Positions 9,914 to 21,900 of a stretch of DNA of 64,000 bases are shown here, in pieces. The stretch's first letter is position 1, and each line of letters opens with the position of its first letter. The stretch comes from Pectinophora gossypiella (Eukaryota; Arthropoda; Insecta; Lepidoptera; Gelechiidae), in contig NC_065426.1 in NCBI RefSeq assembly GCF_024362695.1, forward strand, positions 5,238,236 to 5,302,235. The letters are read 5' to 3'. The position numbers and the translations under genes were made by a program. A model generated the notes under the pieces. The model did no database searches, was not told where the DNA came from, and saw only the letters and a list, made by a program, of their open reading frames with translations.

Positions 9914-12900
9914 TCAATTGCAAACATGATGGTCACGCTTATACCGACAGATCTCGCAGTGGACTCGACAGCACCAGACGAAACGACAACGACACTTCTC
10001 CTCGTGGTCACGAACCCTAGTTTGGTATCCTCGACCACAGCAGAGCAGACGACATCCGTCGAGACCAGCTGATGTCCGGTTGCAGGTTCGACCACGGGTG
10101 CCCAGAATGCCCAATCTAATACAAAAATAAAAATGGTTTATTTTAGCAGTCTTACATCACAACCCGGATACTTCACACAAAAAATCCTCACTTTATACAG
10201 ACACTACACATTGACGTTATCGTACACACACACACCTGTGTGTGTAACGTCTGACGTCCTACGATTGAAGACTAAAGTAATACCGAGAGGAAGTGCGGTA
10301 AACCTAGCTCAGCCGCTGGTGGGGAGCGGAGAGTTACCGTTTTATTCGTAGTAAATATAATGGATTTCAAACAAAATAGACCAATAAATATTTCCATTAC
10401 TCACTCGTCATTAGGTTCACAGTAATCCGGAGAATCTTCCAGGAAGACGAGGTCAGTTTTGTTCGGTTTCTTCATGTCTGCATGTAGGGGGCGCAGTTTC
10501 CTTATATTCTTCCCTCGTTTGCGCTCCACAACCTGTAATAAGTTCAATTTCTAGGTTAGACACCGAGAAATTGAAGAAAATGTTAGCTCAGAGATTATTC
10601 AGAGTGGAAAATTAATGCAAACAGAAGATAAAACAGATGATAGTCAACATCTAATCAGTAAAACCGAAAGGATAAAAGATATAAATATAAGAGAAACTAA
10701 ACTATTTATAATAGTAATCAGATTTATAACAAGAACAACAGAAATCATATTAATCAAAGAAGATGATTCATTCATGGATACAGAGTAGTAGATTGTTTAA
10801 AGTTGTAAGACCGAATGTTCACACCCCGAACACTTCATACAAAATCTTCGCTTTACAGATACTACACATTGACGTTATCGTACACGCGCATCTGTGTGTG
10901 TGACATCTGACGCCTATACGATTGAAGACTAAATTAAGATCGAGGAGGGGTGAGGTAAACCTAGCTCAACCGCTGATGGGGAGCGGAGATTTGCAATTCT
11001 ATACGTAGTATTATTCCTTATTTTATGCTTTCGTGTAACAAAGTATTTACAGTCACGAAAGACACGTAGTGCTTATTCTATACCATTGTATACCACTATT
11101 TTGTTAGGAGGTTAAATGAAGATGATATTTCAAGATAGAAAATAATGCCATAACAGAACTAAAGCAAAATTGATGAGAAGATCCTTACCTTGACATGCGA
11201 AGCACCTTCGTATCTAGTCGAAAGAGAGTCACCGACCATACGAAGTTGCGGCAGACGACGCCAGCAGACCCTCACGGAGCAGGAACCGGACATGCCATGG
11301 CATTTGCACACGCGCTGCATGCGGCTACGAACCGCCTGGAATGAGATACGCAAAGCATTCAAAATAATTCTTCTCGTGTTTCTTCTGTACGGTCATGTAA
11401 CCAAGGGTACCCATGACAAAGTTGAATTTCATTTATGGGAATCGAACCGAGGCTCACCAGATCGTGGGTACAACGCCTTAAACACTAGACTGAGATCGTT
11501 CAAATGACTTACACTGTCCAAAGCATTGATAGTGCATAGAGAAATCAGTGAGAAATATGCAATTAAGTACGTTGTTTTAAGTTTACGCGGTTATTATCAT
11601 AATTAAAACACATAATAACGGGTTCTAACCGCGTTTAAATCAGGGATTATTTCCCTGACCAATCGACACGGATATATCACGGGTTGTCATCCCGTGATCA
11701 TAGCACTTGCAACAGTGTCGAAATATCGGGAGTCTCATATGTCCCTGATTTAAACGCGGTAAGAACCCATTATTATGTGTTTTAATTATTGCAATTACGT
11801 TATTTAAAAAATATATATTTATATTTTTGCTTACCCGTCGCCCCGCCTCATTATTATGAAGATTCATCAAGCCCTCATCAGTATTCTTATCTTCCTTGGA
11901 GTCCACAAAATCTCGACTGAACATCTCTCCATACCGTATATCCTAAAACGTAAAAAATAAATAAAGTATGCCTCACATATAGGACATGCACGTACGAGTT
12001 TCAAATTTCTTGCCTCATATGTGGTTCATACACAATGAACGTGTTAAGAAAGAAACAAATATTACAACAAAAAAATAATTTAAAAAATAAACGAGTACTA
12101 AAACTTCAAAAGTACAAATATGGCCCAATCATCTGCGGTGGCGTCCTGAATAAAAACACCTCGCTCAGCATAAGCCCCAACGTGAGTGACGTCACTGGTA
12201 TCCTGCGGCCCTTTAATTTCAGCAGCAGTCACTCCTGGCTCCACTTCTGCCGTTGCCATCTAGTTTATGGTCTTATTCTCTCACCTCAGAGCATCCACCC
12301 CACTGCCAGTGCCTCGGTGTGCGCTTCCTGACACGCGCGTCGCAGGAGCACTCGTTGAGCTCGCCGCGGCTGCAGGCGCGGGCGACGGCGTGCGCGAGCG
12401 CAGCTGCTGATAAAGCGTGCACGAACGCTGATTCACGGGACTCTGGAAGAGTGAATGGTAGAATTCAATTATTAAATTATTCTAAACGACTAGGATCTTT
12501 CGGAGGTCCCTGGTTCGAATCTTGGTGGGGAAATATAAAAAAACATTTTTAATGCCTAATTTTGCAAGTTGATCACGTGACTGTCCGAAAGTAAGTTGAT
12601 CCAAGCTTATGGGCTTTTAGGGTTATTACTTACTGGTGTTTGGCGGCTCAATAATAATAGCCCTGAAAGCAGGGTTGGTTTGATAAGTTTATTATTATAA
12701 CTTAGTTCATAAAAAAAATGTTGATTGTCTAAATCTTTCCTTACAGAAGTAATCACTAATACAATATTTTACAAACATTACATCTTCCACAACACAAAAT
12801 TATCTCTAATTTACTAATAATCCGTACATAGTTCATTGACCAACTGGCACCTTTGCGACCAAACTCGATGACCTTCGTGCTTCAATACGACATCAGTCCC

Positions 12901-15900
12901 TTCATTTATAACTTCTATGACTAAAGAAGACCGGGGGTCTGGGTAAACTGGTCGTGTTATTAGTGGTATAGAGTAAACAGTGTGAGCGCTTCAATCAACA
13001 GTACCGCACGTGATCCCAGCAATCGACATTTGAAAATAAACAAAGAACCAAGAAGACGGATTTCTTGTAAACTTGTTCAAAATGGACGCGGTATTAGACT
13101 AACCAACATCGCTCACGCTCCTTAGCAAAGCCCTAGTGTAACAAATAGGCAACCAATCTCTGTAAAAAAGTGTGCACGGCGCATCTTGTCACAAGCGACG
13201 GCGTGTAACGACACTGTACAAACGCACACAGGGTTGAGGAAGTCACAATCCACACGATAGAAGAAAAATTGTGAGTGACTCTCAGTAAACCTAAATAAAT
13301 AAATATTTCTATTTTATACAGATTCTTGAGGGAGGCCTATGCCCAGCAGTGGGCGTCGTACGGCTGATGATGATGATTTTATACAGCACAAAGGACAAAA
13401 AATACAGAAACCTGCACCTACGCTTAACAGTGTACATCTAACATGATTGAGATATGATGACGGGTAACCTAGCGCTCATGCAGATCATCTATCATGTTAG
13501 AGAGGAAAATCATAATAACCCCTTAGTAGACTTTTACAACATGCCCGCGATGATAAACAGCTGAACGAATAAGTTATTTTTCCTTACTCCCAGTCGAGCG
13601 GAGGAGTTACGAGGTATTAGGCCAGTTATAAATTATGATAGCCAAGAAATAACTGATTTGTTTGAAATATCTCATTACAGTTATAACGGACATATGGAAG
13701 ATGTAGTTATACAGCTCAGTACGTTAACCCACTCATCCGAGTTTGCACTCATTAATAAATATTTCAAGTTTACAATCGTTTCCTGGCGCCTACGCTTCGT
13801 TCTTTGCTTTTGGTTTTTCGTGTTGAATAATATTAACTGTGATTTTGTTCTACTTAGTGTTTTTCTCATATTCTTTATATATGAATCACGCCTTCAATAT
13901 GTGGTTCAAATTTGCTTTACTAAGTATTTTATATTTTCTGCATAATATCACCTTAGCATCGTAATCACTTGGCACAAATTCCTTGTTTACAATTTAAAAT
14001 AAACGCACGCCATGATAATAACAACTAAAAAGAATCAAAACTCTTCATACATATATTACTTCATAATTTGTCACCGCCATCCTGTCACACTTGTCAATGA
14101 CAAAAATATGGAGGAAACGGTCCATCCTAAGCTCAACCTTCGAATCTCTGCATTTAAAATTAACACTACAGGATTTCTGAAGTGGATCGTAGGTTCTTCC
14201 CCAATAAATAAAACTAAACTTGAAACCGTTCTGTAGAGAAGATTTTTCTCCAATACTACTAAAATTGAGATGTCAGATCCATTTCTGTTCGTTGCGCTCG
14301 CGCACTCAGGTAGAGTAAACAGCGCAGACGACGGATGTGGCTCACAAAGCGCCGGTGTTGCTTGTAGCTGTACTTCAAAGATTCCTCCAATGTTTTCGTC
14401 GGCTCTTACTTCAGTAATAGCATTCGGATGTTAAAGGTATCCTTTAGGCAAGTGTTAGTGGAATATTAACAGAATTCCTTACTGATAGAGCATATGGTAC
14501 AAGCCATAAGGCCCAGAAGGGTGGAAGGTTGGTAGAAGAAGACAAAAAAGATATTGTCAAAATGGTCCATTAAAACTTAAGTAAAGAATACTTAGAACCT
14601 GGTTACAGAAACGGATTGTTTTGGAATACTTAATATGACAGATTCGTGTAACCAAATAAGTGACATTATTTCAAATATTTTTCCAAAATAAGAGACTCGG
14701 TTAAATTATTGTGTTGATTATTAATTTACAATAATAAGTCCGCTTATAGTCAATGATACGAAATGAAATGGAATGATGATTATATTATGCAACTGTCAAT
14801 CTTTCCATCTTCCTTCATCATATTTGTACGTGTATCGCAAATAAGTATCGCAAATAATTCTGTACCGTCGGTGAAAAGTAATACAACTCGAGTTGTATCA
14901 CTTTTGAGTTATTAGCACACACTTCATGTTCAAAAAATTCTCTTTCTTTCTGTCTAATTCTCGTAACTGTAGCTATTATAAATACGGAGATAATTTTTGT
15001 GTTTAGTGATATAAGTACTGTTTGTGAAGGATTCATGCTGTTATAACACGTGTAACATAATTCATCTTAACTTGCATTAAAGTGAAATGAAGATTTTCAC
15101 TAAATATTTTGGTGTAAGTAAATGCAACTCAACATATATTAAAATACACGCAATCCTTGAATTCTCACAGTCCGTGTTTAATGATATAATTTTAGTTGTA
15201 ACATCAAACACCAAATTTATTTTTTCGTGAAAAGTAATATAAATTAATATATATCAAAATATTTCAGAAAATACGATCATAGATATCAATAACGTTTCGT
15301 GTATAATGATACATACAAGTTCGATTCCATGCGCCACCAGTGTGTATCCTAGGGTGACCTCCGCATACCCCTGTCTATGGGAAGACATTTTGTCTAGAGC
15401 CACAGCAAACCATATCAGATCCGCATTGCGAATGGGTATAGGTTAAGTTAGTACTTCAGACCAAACCGTGTTTTTTCTCTTTCTGCTATAACCACCTTGT
15501 AGTACTTAATTACAGTACCTCAATAAGTTGTGGGTCCTGATCATGGCGTCGTTATCACCATGGCAGGGTTAGTCAAGAGGTATTTGAGATTTGTCATAAC
15601 TGTCGTTAGTCTCCTTCCCTTAGCTCGAAGCAAAGCTGTTTAACATAGTTTTCTTGATTACATGCAGGTTAAGCGGTGGCAGATTGAACGCTGCCTTCAT
15701 TGCTAAGGAGGTTGTAGACGTGAAATAATGGCTCCAAATATTATCGAGCTCCAATTAATATGCAAGCCATTCAATACACGCTGGTTAGATCTTTTATGCA
15801 AGCGCCGGTAGTGGTATTTTTGAACCTACACAGCCGTAGATGACAGCTCGGCATCGGCAGCATCGGGATCTGCCACATCACCGGGCATTACATTACATCG

Positions 15901-18900
15901 GGATTACCAGTTTCTCAAACACGTTGAATGGTGTAAATTTGTCGAGCTTCCTCATTTTTATAAAGGGAATAACTGCTCTGAACTCTTGATCACCACCAGT
16001 AATATTTGTTTTCTGTATTTTGATTACATAAGAGAGAATTACGCACAGGACTGTGAAAAATGGAAAGAGGAAGGGGAGGCCTTTGCCCAGCAGTGGGATC
16101 TTGTAGGATAGATTAGATTAGAATAAATAATTGGCAACACCACGGGCACAACCCCTTAATTAAACCAGGTCACAAAGTTTGTAAAAATCCCAGGAGGTAT
16201 TTGAGCTTCTGAAAGGAGTTAGTTGGCTTACATAGTCAATAAATGCACGCATAATGGACCACTTGCGTTTATGCGGAAAACTGAGCCCATTAAAATAACA
16301 TTACATATGGGACATTCGAGTATTCATTGAGTCAAGTCAGGGGCCTATGGCGGCTCAGTTATAACCCTGACACCAGGGTTGATGGGGTTGGTAATTCACC
16401 TCACAATCCACACGATAGAAGAAGAAGAAGATGGGACATTTGCCCATACATGTTGTGCCGACCCCACCTAGAGTGAGATAAGGGCAGGAGGATGATGATG
16501 ATATAGTGGGAAGTTTGCTTACTTCACAATAGTGGTCCATACGCGAGGATACGCGGAAAGTCCCCCACGTGTGCTTACGTGTAGAGTTTTGCGGAAACGA
16601 GCTCATTTAGCTTAACCTTAACAGACCATGGTCCATGGTGGTCATGGTCATGGTCTGAGGATAGCCCTGTGTAACCTATAGGTTTGGAGGTGAACCAGTG
16701 ATCTTTATTTTCACTACCTATTCTCATCGTCAACATTGATTCGACTCCGTTTATCGTTCTGTCAATGTTGCGGGCTACCATTAGACCGGGAATTTTGATA
16801 ATTCGAAATATCGAATTTTACTTTACTTTAGGGGATTTTGATTGTGGAATGAGTTGTGATCTTTTAAATAGTTTCAGCAAGAAAGAAGTAACACTTACCG
16901 GTTTGTGTGATTTTGGTTTAAAAGTACGTAGGTACATCACCTTTATCTCCAGGCCATACTGCCAGGCTAGCCCGAAACATTCCTAATGACCAGTCTTAAT
17001 ATGATTCCTCTTACCTTCATTTGTTAGGGGTGGAAATATTATCATAATTGAATTTGTAAGATTTTGACTGCAAAAATGAACCAAAAGTGGTTTTGATTAG
17101 GGGCGTAGTGTAGTGGACAAAATGTGTTTATAGTGGGCAGCGGTGGTGGTTTTGACCGGTTATTTATGAGTTTTGAGAGTAAAATCATAACAAAAATATC
17201 TTATTATCGCCACCTTACACTATATATACGTGTACCATCTTTATATGTATTTATTATTAGAAATTCGTAAAAACATGTATCATTTTACACAATAAAACCG
17301 ACAAAATAAGTCATGTTAAACCACTTGACACAAATTCGTTATAGTTTATCGTTTGTGTCAATTGATATAAGTTACGTTTCTTTACTTTTTAAAGAAAATA
17401 AATATAATTTTGCCTTTCTACAACATTATGAAATAAACTTTCTTCCAAGACATTTTGTTTTTTGTAGAATAAGACTGTAAAATTAATAATTGAAATATGA
17501 TATATCAACGATGACTTTTTTATAGTTATGTGTGTAAAAAGGTATAAGTAGACTTGTATCAATTTACACAATATAAAAGTTGGTGTCAACTGATACATGT
17601 AATTTATTTTGATCCTCTACCATTTCTGTTTAGGTTCTAAATATAACTAAATATTAGAAAAGAAACCTTCCATCATCACCTATCGACACATCTAACTTCT
17701 GTTCCATTATTCCTTATAAGTCGCGAGCTAGAATATTTTTAACTTTAAACTCGATTTTCTCAAAACTTGAATTTTGGACTTGTATTACTTTTCACCGACG
17801 GTACAGAATTTATAACCAGCAGAAAGTAAAAAAAAGAGTAGTCATAGCAAAAAGGTAGCTCAAATGTCGTACTATTAAAAATAAAGGGTCAATGATCCGT
17901 GGTCAGTAGCCAGTATCAATCAGGAGTAACGGCTTCCGTGTTCCAATGGTTAAGCGATGAGTTTACGATCCGGAGGTCCCTGATTCTAATCCCGGTGGAG
18001 ACATATCACAAAAATCACTTTGTGAGTTGGTTTGTTTAGAATATGGCAGGCTGATCACCAGAACGTCCGAAGGTGAGATAGTCCGTGCTGCGAAGACACG
18101 TTTAGCCGTTCGTGCCAATGATTACTTACTAATATAAGTACAAAGTAGTCGTTATATGAGACATGTCAGGGGCCTTTAGCGACTCAATTTATTATTGAGC
18201 CGGTATTCAAACCAACAACTATTGCAACCCTGGTGTCAGGGTTGATGAGGTTGGTGATACACCTCATAAGCCACACGATAGCCAAAATGGCGTTCTATTA
18301 TAAATAAAGGTCATTGACCTGGTCAATGATCAGTATCGATCAGTGAAAGCGAAAGAACGTTATGATTTAAGAGTTACACTCACTGAATTTGAGCACTCCA
18401 CCGAAGATATCAGTGGAGTTTTCCACCGTGCTGCAGTTCCACCGGCTGTGGCGGAACTGGTGCTGGCACTCCTCTACCGCCTGCTGGGCTCCCGTCTGCA
18501 ACACCTGCAAGGTTTATAGTTATGTGATTACTTATACGAGCTGATGATGATGAGGTTAAGAAATCCTGGGCGATGTTAGGACCATATCGTCGCCTTAGAG
18601 AAGTTTTGTTGTTGAGTCAATTTATCAAGCATTACAAGCATTTTTCCTGGAGCAGCGTGGATTGAGGGGAGGCCTGTGCCCAGCAGTGGGACGTATATAG
18701 GCTGTTTATGTTTAAGCATTATGTCCTTAATCGACTTGGATCTGGGTATATCAACACATAGAGCGAAGCGAGTCTTGTGCCTAACATACATAACAATCTA
18801 ATATACAGGGTGTTAGTGACATCGTAACGAATACTAAGGGGGATGATTCAGATCATGATTCTGAGTTAATATCAAGTGAAATTTTCCGTTGCATAAAACC

Positions 18901-21900
18901 TGATTTTTTTTGATACCCATTCTTAATTATATAATTTCACTTGATATTAACCGAAAATCATGGTCTAAACCATCCCCTTCAGGGTTTGTTACGATGTCAC
19001 TAACACCATGTATAGGCAAGTACTAAGCGACGTGGTAGATCCTTAACTTTTTAATTGGCTGGATTATCTAAGAGAATCCAATTAATAAAGCAGGCGTGTT
19101 CCTTAGTTTATTAGCCTGCAGATCAATATCTAGTCTAAATTAATAATGCATAGATTCCGAGAAGACATGGCTATAGGGATTGGCAGAGCTACAAGTAACA
19201 TGAAGCATCTTTTGATTATGAAAGTTGTTGGGGCTTTAAAAGGCCACAACGAAGCAATTCATCTAAAAAACAATATTGCAATTTCACATTGCCGCATATA
19301 AAAGAAAGTGCGCAATGCCAACAAATTTCAAAAAGCAGTATTGTTTTTATTAAATGAATTGCTTCGATGTGGCTTTTTTAACCATCTAAGGATGACGAAT
19401 GGTGATCAGACCCGTGCATATCGTATCCCATCCCATCGTATTACAAAGGGCACAATTCCTCTGTCAGCTTTTACTAAATTACCGAGAAGACAAGCAACTG
19501 AACGCCATCTTGGTTTCCTATCCGGTCGCAGTCCTGAAGCTCTGACAGGTCAGGTTTTATGTAGAAGCGACTGTCTATCTGGACTTTTCAACACGCGAAG
19601 AGAAAACCAACCTAATACAGATTAGGTCACATACCTCCGAAACGCATTTCTCGGGAATGTGTGTTCCCGATGTTTTCCTTCACCGACGAGCACGTGATAA
19701 CATTTAAGATCCAAACATGATTTTGAAAACAAATTCGAAATTAATTCGGGTTGTGGGGTTCGATACTGCGTTCGAGTGACAGTCAAGCTTTCTTCCAACT
19801 GGGCTACCACGGCTACCAAAGCAAAAAGCGCTAAAGGGAGTCTTACGGTAAATCATGTTTTTTTAAATAAGTATTATTTATTTATTTATTTATTTTTAAT
19901 AAATTCGTCGTGTGTCTAATCATCTTGCCTCTTCTGTCCTCGATATGCCTTTTTTCCCTTACTCTTACTAGCACTTCCTTATTAGTAACTCTTTCAGTCT
20001 ATCTCTCTCTGTCTTTCTGACTCAGTGTCCACGTTTCACGTCCATAGTACAAAACACATAAAATCCAAATGTATTAGGTGCATTATTCTTATTATCCTTC
20101 AAAGAAACAATCATCTGAGCAACACTCCCCTTTCCCACCGAGCAGCCATCATTAAAATCTCAACAATGCTCCTTAATTAAGTCTTAAGACGCTTAAGTTC
20201 GTCGAATCAGATCGTTTTAAATTCAATAAGGTTTATTATCTGCATCGTTATCTAAATTGAATTGTTGTTCAGGCTTCAATAACTTTAGAACTGTTATAAA
20301 AAGATCGAATATTTGATGACTTTTAATGAGCAGGTTTTTCAGGTTACGTTCCCCGAAAATAAAATAATAATAATATGGCGCCGTCGAGATTTAACGTGAT
20401 AATAACCTATTTTCTCATTACTCGGGTACATCATCTTCATCAGCCCATTAACGTCCCCACTGCTGGGGCACGGGCTTTCCCTATGGATGGATAGGGAGAT
20501 CGGGCCTTAAACCATCACGCGGGCCCAGTGCGGATTGATGGTTATTAACGACTGCTAATGCAGCCGGAACCAACGGCTTAACGTGCCTTCCGAAGCACGA
20601 AGGAGCTCGAGATGAAAACTTTTTTGTGGTCACCCTGTGACCGGCCTACTCGGGTACATAATTATTCTAAAATACAATGTAATAAGAAGCATATGACGTA
20701 ACAATAATTGTTACTTGATATCTGGATCACATTATGTATAGAATTGTGTTGCTACTTATGTTGCTTATTCTTATTTTGATCAGAATAATAATGGGTGAAG
20801 ATGTAATTGTGCCGGGGTGTAATAAAAAGGGTCATCATTTATCATCATCAACAGCCTATATAGTTACGTCCCACTGCTGGGCACAGGCCTCCCCTCAATC
20901 AGCCGGAGGGGGTATGAAGCATACTCCACCACGCTGCTCCAATGCGGGTTGGTGGAGGTGTTTTTACGGCTAATAGCCGGGACTAACGGCTTAACGTGCC
21001 GTCCGAAACACGGAATCATCTTACTTTTTCGGACAATCAGGTGATTCAAGCCTGAAAAGTCCTTACCAAACAAAGGACAGTCTCACAAAGTGATTTCGAC
21101 AATGTCCCCATCGGGAATCGAATCCGGACCTCCAGATCGTGAGCCTAACGCTCTAACCACTAGACCACGGAGGCTGTCAACATTTATACCCACAAACAAA
21201 GATAAATGATGCATATGTCTGTTTTCCATGAAATTGGAAGGTTAAACGATAGAAAATCTTTACAGCGCCATCTATATTATATCAAAAACAATTGAAGAAC
21301 GTAGCCTGGAAAATTCCTCATTACTTAAGGTTTCATTCATGTTGTGGCTTCGACCATGCATTACTTAACTTAAACTTTAACAAAGTAGCTTTTAAAATGA
21401 CAACTATGCACTGCATAAATCACGCCCCTAAATCTACGGGGTAAACAGAACATTAGGATAAAACCAGCAACATTAGAACCTCCGTGGTCCAGTGGTTGAG
21501 CGTTGGGCTCACAATCCGGAGGCCCGAGTTCGAGACCCGGTGGGGACATGCCACAAAAATGACTTTGGTTACCTAGTTTGGTTAGGACATTACAAGCTGA
21601 TCACTTGATTGTCTGAAAGTAAGAGATCCGTGCTTCGGAAGGCACGTTAAGCCATTGGTCCAGGTTACTACTTACTGATATAAGTACGTAGTCATTACAT
21701 GAGCCATATCAGGGGCCTTTGGCGGCTCAATAATAACCCTGACACCAGAGTTGATAAGGTTGGTAATCCACCTCACAACCCACACGATAGAAGAAGAAAG
21801 ACAATTTTTTGAAACAATAATTGAGTGGAATATAAATAAATAACACACATAGCATCACGCCTGTATTCCTGAAGGGGTTGGCAGAGGGATATTATACAGG

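Larger units (their letters stand above)
14856..17810. mobile_element. Candidate 2.95-kb DNA transposon with 31-bp perfect TIRs, no transposase
   Basis: The 31 bp at 14856-14886 (starting AATTCTGTACCGTCGGTG) are exactly the reverse complement of 17780-17810. Subterminal copies of GTGTnnAnTGATAnA occur near both ends: 14999, 15174 and 15299 on the left; 17276, 17355, 17555 and 17583 on the right, in mixed orientations. The centre holds later fragments (LINE end, repeat E, SINE A tail). No transposase frame remains and I see no clear target-site duplication. Confidence 0.7.

Noticed and set aside
9892..10095. 67-codon minus frame overlapping the WntA last exon
   Set aside because: Shifted frame of the terminal WntA exon; lacks the conserved cysteine pattern.
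10400..11362. Assignment of the Wnt gene to wingless/Wnt1
   Set aside because: The CHGMSGSC and GDSL regions resemble Wnt1, but the KSRES, WGGCSEDI and C-terminal CRFVWCCRVHC blocks, and lack of the long Wnt1 insert, fit WntA better; kept as the main alternative.
11190..11507. 105-codon plus-strand frame
   Set aside because: Antisense shadow of the WntA exon carrying CKCHGMSGSC.
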